Shown in pieces: positions 57,453 through 64,000 of a stretch of 64,000 nucleotides of DNA (positions within the stretch are counted from its first letter, which is position 1; every line of letters starts with the position of its first letter). The position numbers and the translations under genes are program-made. The notes under the pieces are model-generated. The model was given only the letters and a program-made list of their open reading frames with translations. It did no database searches and was not told the origin of the DNA. The stretch is from Acidovorax sp. GBBC 1281 (GTDB lineage Bacteria; Pseudomonadota; Gammaproteobacteria; Burkholderiales; Burkholderiaceae_C), in the NCBI RefSeq assembly GCF_028473645.1, contig NZ_CP097269.1:2932001-2996000 (forward strand), written 5' to 3'.

Positions 57453-57475
57453 AAAAACGGCCGCAGCGCGGCCGT
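57453..57475 (-). terminator. Intrinsic terminator/attenuator between binding-protein and permease genes
   Basis: Minus strand: ACGGCCGC, GCT loop, GCGGCCGT followed by TTTT. It would stop part of the transcripts after the binding-protein gene, giving more binding protein than permease, a usual ratio for ABC importers. Confidence 0.8.
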
Positions 57476-57510
57476 GGTGTCATGCCGAAAAGCGGCGTGC
57501 CGATCAGCGA

Positions 57511-58278
57511 TCAGCGTGGCTTGTATTCCTTACCGAACCACTTCTTGTAGATCTCGTTGTAGCTGCCATCGGCCCGTACGGCGGCCAGGCCAGCGTTGAG
57601 CTTGTCCTGCAGTGCCTTGTCGCCCTTCTTGACGACGATGCCGAAGCCCTCGACGGGGAACGCGGGGTCTTCCACCGTCTTCAGCGCAGCGTTCTGCGCC
57701 ACGCGGTAGGCGATCACGCCGTTGTCGCCGATGGCCGCATCCACGCCGCCGCCCGCCAGTTCGGAAATGATGAGCGGCGTACTCTCGAAGCGCCGGATGT
57801 TCGGGCTGGTCTTGCCGAACTCGCGCGAGGCCACGTCGTCCGCCGTGGAGGCATTCACCACGGCGATCTTCTTGCCTGCCAGGTCCTTCAGCGAGGCCAC
57901 GGAGCTCGCCTTGGGCACGGCGATCAGCTGCTGCGCGGCAAAGTACGGCTCGGTGAAGTCGTAGCTCTGGCGGCGCTTGTCGTTGATGGTCACGCCGGAG
58001 ATCACCAGGTCCACATCGCCGTTGTTCAGCGCCGCGAAAATGCCGCTCCAGGGGGTGTTCACCACCTTGATCTTGAGCGACTGCTTCTTCGCGATGGCGT
58101 TGATGATGTCGATGTCGAAACCGACGATCTGCTTGTCCTTGTTCTCGAAGGCGAACGGCGCGTAGGTGGCGCTGGAGGCCACGGTCAGCTCGCGGTCCTG
58201 CGCATGGGCAGCCAGCGGAGCGGTCATTGCGGCAGCCAGGCCAAGGCCCAGGGCGAAAAGGCGGCGGGAGATTTGCAT
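57511..58278 (-). CDS. Polar amino-acid ABC transporter substrate-binding protein
   Basis: 255 residues. Signal peptide MQISRRLFALGLGLAAAMTA, ending at AAHAQ. Type II fold: ELTVASSATYAPFAFENKDK, IVGFDIDIINAIAKKQSLKI, GDVDLVISGVTINDKRRQSY, and GYNEIYKKWFG-like terminus. Family of HisJ/GlnH. ATG 58278 with GGAGA upstream region; the longer frame is not a signal peptide. First gene of the two-gene importer operon. Confidence 0.94.
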   Translation of the reverse strand: MQISRRLFALGLGLAAAMTAPLAAHAQDRELTVASSATYAPFAFENKDKQIVGFDIDIINAIAKKQSLKIKVVNTPWSGIFAALNNGDVDLVISGVTINDKRRQSYDFTEPYFAAQQLIAVPKASSVASLKDLAGKKIAVVNASTADDVASREFGKTSPNIRRFESTPLIISELAGGGVDAAIGDNGVIAYRVAQNAALKTVEDPAFPVEGFGIVVKKGDKALQDKLNAGLAAVRADGSYNEIYKKWFGKEYKPR

Positions 58279-58421
58279 GGGGAGATGGGGCGGGAAAGCC
58301 CGGAAACAGGACCAGGAAGTATATCGGCCGCCCCCCCCGTGCCTCCCTTGCGGTGCCGCCCCGAGGCCGCCGTCGCACAGGTGACGGCGGCCCACAGTCC
58401 AACCCGCCTAGAGTGCCCCGC

Positions 58422-59282
58422 ATGACCGATACCACCGCCTTCCCCGCCCTCACCTGCTTTTCGCTCGCCATCACCGACCAGATGGCGCATCTGGTGCTGA
58501 ACCGGCCGGAGGCCCTGAACACCATGCACCCGGCGTTCTGGCGCGAGCTGGACACCGTGCTGGCGCGGCTGCACCGGTCGGGCGAGGCGCGCGCGCTGGT
58601 CATCAGCAGCACGGGCAAGCACTTTTCGGCCGGCATGGCGCTGGATACGTTCGGTGGCGCCATCGCCATGGACGACCAGAGCCCCGAAGGCCGCGCCGCC
58701 CTTTTCGACCTGCTGACCGACATGCAGGCCACGTTCACGCGCATCGAATCGCTGCGCATTCCCGTGATCGCCGCCATCCACGGCGGCTGCATCGGCGGCG
58801 CGGTGGACATGGTGACGGCCGCCTGCATCCGCTACGCCACGCAGGACGCGTTCTTCTGCATCCAGGAGATCAACATCGGCATGGTGGCCGACGTGGGCAC
58901 GCTGCAGCGCCTGCCCAAGCTGATTCCGCTGGGCATCGTCAAGGAGCTGGCCTACACCGGCCGGCGCCTGCCCGCACCGCGCGCCCTGGCCTGCGGGCTG
59001 GTCAACGAATTGTTCGACACGCAGGCGGCGATGCTGGACGCGGCCCTGGCCTGCGCCCGCGAGATCGCCGCCAAGCCGCCGGTCGCCATCTGGGGCACCA
59101 AGCAGGCCGTGCACTATGCGCGTGACCACTCGGTGGACGACAGCCTGCGCCAGATGGGCTGGCTGCAGGGCGCGATCTGGAGCAACCGGCATGTGGGCGA
59201 GGCCGTGGACGCGATGCGTGGCAGGCGCGAAGGCGCCTTTCCCGCGCTCGCGCCGCTGCAGCGCTTCAGCGATGGAGAGTGA
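58422..59282 (+). CDS. Enoyl-CoA hydratase/isomerase family: delta3,5-delta2,4-dienoyl-CoA isomerase-like
   Basis: 286 residues, crotonase fold. SSTGKHFSAGMALDTFGG and AAIHGGCIGGAVDMVTAACI form the oxyanion hole; QDAFFCIQEINIGMVADVGT and LQRLPKLIPLGIVKELA match the dienoyl-CoA isomerase (ECH1) branch, including the Glu and Asp of its active site. Processes unsaturated fatty acyl-CoA with odd-position double bonds. The start has no obvious strong site but gives the family N-terminus. Divergent from the binding-protein gene. Confidence 0.9.
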   Translation: MTDTTAFPALTCFSLAITDQMAHLVLNRPEALNTMHPAFWRELDTVLARLHRSGEARALVISSTGKHFSAGMALDTFGGAIAMDDQSPEGRAALFDLLTDMQATFTRIESLRIPVIAAIHGGCIGGAVDMVTAACIRYATQDAFFCIQEINIGMVADVGTLQRLPKLIPLGIVKELAYTGRRLPAPRALACGLVNELFDTQAAMLDAALACAREIAAKPPVAIWGTKQAVHYARDHSVDDSLRQMGWLQGAIWSNRHVGEAVDAMRGRREGAFPALAPLQRFSDGE

Positions 59283-59326
59283 GCGATCGGTCCGCTCGGC
59301 CTGCGGGCTGCGGCAGGCGGGCCTTT

Positions 59327-59344
59327 GCTATCAAATTCGATAGC
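59327..59344. repeat. Short palindromic interspersed repeat, copy 5
   Basis: GCTAT and ATAGC arms around an 8-base centre, followed by TGCCTGCGCTTGCTGGGCT. The same right-hand sequence is seen in the reverse of copy 4. It lies in the 169-bp gap before the threonine-dehydratase-like gene. No gene overlaps it. Confidence 0.65.
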
Positions 59345-59451
59345 TGCCTGCGCTTGCTGGGCTTGCGCTGCAGCCCATTTCGGCGCTTCGCCACTCGCTG
59401 GCGGGCTATGATGCGTGCTCTTTCCGATCCCGTCTACGCGAGGACGCAGCC

Positions 59452-60426
59452 ATGCCTACGCACATCCCGGCCCTGCCCACCTACACCGACGTCGCCGACG
59501 CGGCCCATCGGCTCCAGGGCGTCGCGCACCGCACACCCGTGGCGCGCTCCAGCACGGCGGACCAGCAGTGCGGGGCACAGCTCTTTTTCAAGTGCGAGAA
59601 CCTGCAGCGCATGGGCGCCTTCAAGTTCCGTGGCGCCTACAACACCCTGGCGCAGTTCGACGCCACCCAGCGCGAAGGCGGCGTGCTGGCTTTTTCCTCC
59701 GGCAATCACGCGCAGGCCATCGCCCTCTCCGCACGCCTGCTGGACATGCCGGCCGTGATAGTCATGCCCGAGGACGCGCCCACCGCCAAGATGGCGGCCA
59801 CGCGCGAGTACGGCGCCCAGGTCGTCACCTACAACCGGTTCACCGAGGACCGCGAGGCCATCAGCCATCGGCTCGCGCAAGAGCGCGGCATGACCCTGGT
59901 GCCGCCGTTCGACCATCCGCATGTCATCGCCGGCCAGGGCACCGCCGCCAAGGAGCTGCTCGAAGAAGTGCCCGACCTCGACTACCTGTTCGTGTGCCTG
60001 GGAGGTGGTGGACTGCTGTCCGGCAGCCTGTTGGCCGCGAAGGCGCTGGCACCCGATTGCCAGGTGATCGGCGTGGAACCGGCAGCCGGCAACGACGCCC
60101 AGCAATCGCTGCGCGCGGGCCGCATCGTGCGCATCGACACGCCCCACACCATCGCCGACGGCGCGCAGACCCAGGCGCTGGGCAGCATCACCTTTCCCAT
60201 GATCCAGCGCGACGTGGCCGACATCGTCACCGCCACCGACGAGCAGCTGGTGCAGGCCCTGCGCTTCTTCGCCGAGCGCATGAAGATCGTCGTGGAGCCC
60301 ACCGGCGCCCTCGCCTTCGCGGGCGCCCTGCATGGCGGCGTGGACCTGCATGGCAAGCGCGTGGGCATCATCGTGAGCGGCGGCAACGTCGACCTGGCGC
60401 GGTACGCACGCTTTCTGGCAGACTGA
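59452..60426 (+). CDS. Serine/threonine dehydratase-like PLP enzyme (fold type II)
   Basis: 324 residues. PLP Lys58 in [13 protein letters not shown], the glycine loop in [20 protein letters not shown], and [11 protein letters not shown]. It lacks the C-terminal ACT-like regulatory domain of biosynthetic IlvA, so it is of the catabolic/threo-3-hydroxyaspartate ammonia-lyase or serine racemase-like type. Exact substrate not determined. No isoleucine genes are adjacent. Confidence 0.9.
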   Translation: MPTHIPALPTYTDVADAAHRLQGVAHRTPVARSSTADQQCGAQLFFKCENLQRMGAFKFRGAYNTLAQFDATQREGGVLAFSSGNHAQAIALSARLLDMPAVIVMPEDAPTAKMAATREYGAQVVTYNRFTEDREAISHRLAQERGMTLVPPFDHPHVIAGQGTAAKELLEEVPDLDYLFVCLGGGGLLSGSLLAAKALAPDCQVIGVEPAAGNDAQQSLRAGRIVRIDTPHTIADGAQTQALGSITFPMIQRDVADIVTATDEQLVQALRFFAERMKIVVEPTGALAFAGALHGGVDLHGKRVGIIVSGGNVDLARYARFLAD

Positions 60427-60535
60427 TCCGCGCCCCGCGCCGCCCCTGGGCGGCGACGCACGCACCTTTTCTTTCCCCTGCCCCCTGCAGACCGGTTTTC
60501 CAGCTTTTCACTTTCCCAACAAGAGGCCCCAGCCC

Positions 60536-61165
<630 letters not shown>

Positions 61166-61181
61166 CCCACGCCGCCGTCAC

Positions 61182-61213
61182 AAAAACCCTGGGGCGCCGC
61201 CCCAGGGTTTTTG
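61182..61213. terminator. Bidirectional intrinsic terminator between upp and the RTX gene
   Basis: Stem AAAAACCCTGGGGC / GCCCCAGGGTTTTT with a 3-base loop; perfect and symmetric, so it serves both convergent genes. Confidence 0.93.
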
Positions 61214-61231
61214 TTTGTGCGCGAGTCAGGT

Positions 61232-64000
61232 TTACTGCCAATGCGCAGCAATGACCTTCCATTGGCCGTCCTGGGCCGCTGCCCCGCCCTTGGCATCGAT
61301 GCCTGCAGGCGGTGCAAACTGTGCCATCGCGTCCGCCAGCAATCGGGCCTGGCTGTCCAGTGAAGCGGAGGCGCCATCCGCCTCGATCGAGTGAAACAAC
61401 GGCTTCCACTGAACGCCTGCGGAGAGCTCCAACGGCGCGATGCCCCAGTCGAGCGGCGTCACCGTGCTGACCGATGCTTCTTTTTCCAGCGGCTTCAGCG
61501 CCACGAAGTCGGCATCGTCCAAATCCGTGAACAGATCGGGCTTGTTGGTGCCGGACATGCCGGCAACGCCATCGTCGAACACGTAAGGTCTTTCGCTGTT
61601 TAACTCCGTCGAATCGTTGGCAATCATTGCGTCCTTGCCTGCTTGTGATGTGGACGCAACCGCCAGCTGGTTTTGAATCGCTGCCAGATCCCAGGCTGTG
61701 CCATCAGCGAACTGGAACCGCTGCACAGAACTCTCAATCGCCACCGGGTCGCCGTTCTGGAAGAACCCGTTGATGACCACCTTATCGGCTGTGCCAGCAA
61801 TCGATACCTCCAGCGCGCCATTGGATTCATAGCGCTCCTGGTCATAAACCCGGCGCAGCGTCACATCCGAGGCCAGCACGCCATCCTTGAATTGCAGCAC
61901 ACCGATGTTGCCGTCGTTGGCCTTGCGCTCGATCACGTCCTGGCCATCGCCCTTGCCGAACCGGTACGTGTCCGCACCTGCCCCGCCATTGAGCCGGTCG
62001 TTACCTGCCCCGCCGTCCAGCGTGTCATCGCCCGCCGCGCCATACAGGGCGTCGTCGCCTCCATTGCCCTGGATCGTGTCGTTGCCGGACGTGCCAACGA
62101 TGGTGTCGGCAGCATTGGTGCCCGTGAGCATCCGTTGCGTCATCGCCGCCAGGTCCCATACCGTGCCGTCGGCGAACTGAATCTGCTGCACCGAACTGTC
62201 CGTCGCCACCGGATCACCGTTCTGCACGTTACCGAAAAACCCGTTGACGATCACCTTGTCGCTCGTGCCGGCGATGGACACCTCCAGCGCGCTGTTGTAC
62301 AAGGCCCGTTCCGTGTCATACACACGGCGCAGGATCACCTCCGAGGCCTGCACCCCGTCCTTGAGCTGCAGCACGCCGGTCTTGCCGTCATTGGCCTTGG
62401 TTTCGATCACGTCCTGCCCGTCACCCTTGCCGAAGCGGTAGGTGTTGGCACCCGCTCCACCATTGAGCCGGTCGTTGCCTGCCCCGCCGTCCAGCGTGTC
62501 ATCGCCCGCCGCGCCATACAGGGCATCATCGCCTCCATTGCCGTGGATCGTGTCGTTGCTTGACGTGCCAACGATGAGATCGGCGCCATTGGTGCCCGTA
62601 AGCATCCGTTGCGTCATCGCGGCCAGGTCCCATACCGTGCCGTCGGCGAACTGGATCTGCTGCACCGAGCTGTCCGTCGCCACTGGATCGCCGTTCTGCA
62701 CATTACCGAAAAACCCGTTGACGACCACCTTGTCGTTCGTGCCAGCGATCGATACTTCCAGCGCACTGTTGTACAAGGAACGATCGGTGTCATACACGCG
62801 ACGCAGGATCAGCTCCGAGGCCTGCACCCCCTCCTTGAACTGCAGCACGCCGGTCTTGCCATCGCTGCCGTCGCGCTTGAACGCGATGGTGTCCTGGCCA
62901 TCGCCCTTGCCGAAGCGGTAGGTGTTGGCCCCCGCCCCGCCATCGAGCCGGTCATTGCCCGCACCGCCGTCGAGCACGTCGTCGCCTGTCGCACCGTCCA
63001 GCAGGTCATCACCCGCACCGCCGTACAGCACGTCATCGCCCGCCGCGCCGTAAAGGGCGTCGTTGCCTCCATTGCCGTGGAGCGTGTCGTTGCCGGACGT
63101 ACCGACGATGGTGTCGGCGGCATCCGTGCCGTTGAGCATCCGTTGCGTCATCGCCGCCAGGTCCCACACCGTGCCGTCGGCGAACTGGATCTGCTGCACT
63201 GCGCTATCCGTCGCCACCGGATCACCGTTCGCCACGTTCTGAAAGAACCCGTTGATGACCACCTTGTCGTTCGTGCCGGCGATCGACACCTCCAGCGCGC
63301 CGTTGTAGACGGACCGCTCATAGTCATAGACCCGACGCAGAACCAGCTCCGAGGCCTGCACGCCGTCCTTGAACCGCAGCACGCCGATGCTGCCGTCGCT
63401 GGCCTTGCGTTCGATCACGTCCTGGCCATCGCCCTTACCGAACCGGTAAGTATCTGCGCCTACTCCGCCGTTCAGCCGATCGTTGCCCGCCCCGCCGTCC
63501 AGCGTGTCGTCGCCCGCCGCGCCGTAGAGGACATCGTCGCCCCCGTTGCCACGGATCGTGTCGTTGCCGGACGTACCGACGATGAGGTCGGCTCCATCGG
63601 TGCCCATGAGCATCCGCTGCGTCATCGCGGCCAAGTCCCACACCGTGCCGTCGGCGAACTGGAAGCGCTGCACTGAACTGTCGGTCGCCACCGGGTCGCC
63701 ATTGCCGTTCTGCACGTTATCGAAAAACCCGTTGATGACCACCTTGTCGTTCGTACCAGCGATCGACACCTCCAGCGCGCCATTGTGCACGGACCGCTCA
63801 TAGTCATGGACCCGGCGCAGAACCAAGTCCGAAGCCTGCACGCCCTCCTTGAACCGCAGCACACCGATCTTGCCGTCGTTGACCTTGCGCTCGATCAGAT
63901 CCTGCCCATCCCCCCTACCGAAGCGGTAGGTGTTGGCACCGGCCCCGCCGTTGAGTCGGTCGTTGCCTGCCCCGCCTTCCAGCATGTCATCGCCCGCACC
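61232..64000 (-). CDS. Large RTX (haemolysin-type Ca2+-binding) repeat protein, C-terminal part (open at right edge)
   Basis: 922 codons visible, 5' end outside the window. Built of GGxGxDxLx nonapeptides (GNGGDDALYGAAGDDTLDGG), each block followed by an HCBP_related-type domain (DTYRFGKGDGQDVIE ... VSIAGTNDKVVINGFF ... IQFADGTVWDLAAMTQRML). Such proteins leave through type I secretion with an uncleaved C-terminal signal and bind Ca2+. The last 140 residues lack repeats and hold an acidic/hydrophobic segment ending AQDGQWKVIAAHWQ, presumably the signal. Toxin, protease or adhesin activity would be in the missing N-terminus. No hlyBD genes are in view. Confidence 0.93.
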   Translation of the reverse strand, partial: GAGDDMLEGGAGNDRLNGGAGANTYRFGRGDGQDLIERKVNDGKIGVLRFKEGVQASDLVLRRVHDYERSVHNGALEVSIAGTNDKVVINGFFDNVQNGNGDPVATDSSVQRFQFADGTVWDLAAMTQRMLMGTDGADLIVGTSGNDTIRGNGGDDVLYGAAGDDTLDGGAGNDRLNGGVGADTYRFGKGDGQDVIERKASDGSIGVLRFKDGVQASELVLRRVYDYERSVYNGALEVSIAGTNDKVVINGFFQNVANGDPVATDSAVQQIQFADGTVWDLAAMTQRMLNGTDAADTIVGTSGNDTLHGNGGNDALYGAAGDDVLYGGAGDDLLDGATGDDVLDGGAGNDRLDGGAGANTYRFGKGDGQDTIAFKRDGSDGKTGVLQFKEGVQASELILRRVYDTDRSLYNSALEVSIAGTNDKVVVNGFFGNVQNGDPVATDSSVQQIQFADGTVWDLAAMTQRMLTGTNGADLIVGTSSNDTIHGNGGDDALYGAAGDDTLDGGAGNDRLNGGAGANTYRFGKGDGQDVIETKANDGKTGVLQLKDGVQASEVILRRVYDTERALYNSALEVSIAGTSDKVIVNGFFGNVQNGDPVATDSSVQQIQFADGTVWDLAAMTQRMLTGTNAADTIVGTSGNDTIQGNGGDDALYGAAGDDTLDGGAGNDRLNGGAGADTYRFGKGDGQDVIERKANDGNIGVLQFKDGVLASDVTLRRVYDQERYESNGALEVSIAGTADKVVINGFFQNGDPVAIESSVQRFQFADGTAWDLAAIQNQLAVASTSQAGKDAMIANDSTELNSERPYVFDDGVAGMSGTNKPDLFTDLDDADFVALKPLEKEASVSTVTPLDWGIAPLELSAGVQWKPLFHSIEADGASASLDSQARLLADAMAQFAPPAGIDAKGGAAAQDGQWKVIAAHWQ
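61680..63620 (-). repeat. Tandem modules of about 475 bp inside the RTX gene
   Basis: Four complete modules and one partial, delimited by the conserved DLAAMTQRML encoding segment at about 62130, 62605, 63140 and 63615. Three intervals are about 474-477 bp; the 62605-63140 module is about 534 bp because it has extra nonapeptide units (DDVLYGGAGDDLLDGATGDD). DNA identity between modules is visibly high, consistent with recent duplication or gene conversion. Confidence 0.85.

Noticed and set aside
61680-63900. CRISPR-like or other non-coding tandem repeat
   Set aside because: Repeat units are about 475 bp and encode in-frame RTX protein on the minus strand. Rightward frames over it are antisense shadows.

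Overview
The window is high-GC chromosomal DNA from a betaproteobacterium, most likely a Comamonadaceae member close to Acidovorax. The basis is gene content and order: pepA-lptF-lptG, purD-hemF-rsfS-rlmH-maf-rng, a glycine-riboswitch gcvTHP operon, a Bug-family binding protein, and short GCTAT...ATAGC palindromes between genes. The species call is inference. No rRNA, tRNA, CRISPR array or replication origin was seen.

Layout. 1-4547: an RND efflux adaptor/permease pair faces an AdeR-like response regulator; the partner kinase has lost its C-terminus and runs in frame into a cytochrome b561 gene that carries an amber stop. 4566-7259: a PatZ-type CoA-ligase/acetyltransferase. 7260-12900: a degraded accessory patch. 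It holds a soluble + membrane gene pair cut by an IS5-family element, two identical 807-bp IS903-like copies in inverted orientation sharing one internal deletion, and two host genes truncated by those copies. 12900-23592: SDR and ETF-QO genes with a palindrome between them, lipocalin, AsnC regulator, riboswitch-gcvT-gcvH-gcvP, FKBP isomerase, MerR regulator. 23672-34000: an amber-interrupted MFS gene, hybrid histidine kinase, RluA-type synthase, an SDR gene bracketed by inverted short repeats, Bug protein, universal stress protein, a 2-oxoglutarate dioxygenase, a PilZ protein and an acyl-CoA ligase. 34133-44858: hydroxyacid dehydrogenase, branched-chain amino-acid binding protein, a proline-rich protein next to holC, pepA, the LPS exporter genes lptF and lptG, a CbiX chelatase, a CysB-type regulator and an aminotransferase.

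45004-46655: a compact tetR-SMR pump-pentapeptide repeat operon with an operator-like palindrome. 46780-54281: housekeeping block rng, maf, GNAT, rlmH, rsfS (with a long histone-H1-like tail), hemF, purD, yebC; nadD, which I expect between hemF and rsfS, is not there. 54363-61165: YjgR ATPase, GST, a polar amino-acid ABC permease and binding protein without an ATPase, a dienoyl-CoA isomerase, a threonine-dehydratase-like enzyme and upp. 61232-64000: the C-terminal part of a large RTX protein built from about 475-bp tandem modules, open at the right edge.

Themes. Several genes are decaying: kinase, b561, MFS, DMT permease and the IS-cut pair. Two of them are ruined only by one in-frame TAG. 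Drug-efflux functions recur (RND, MFS, SMR). The best candidates for uncommon biology are the tetR-SMR-pentapeptide operon, the IS-broken soluble/membrane pair, and the twin deleted IS copies.
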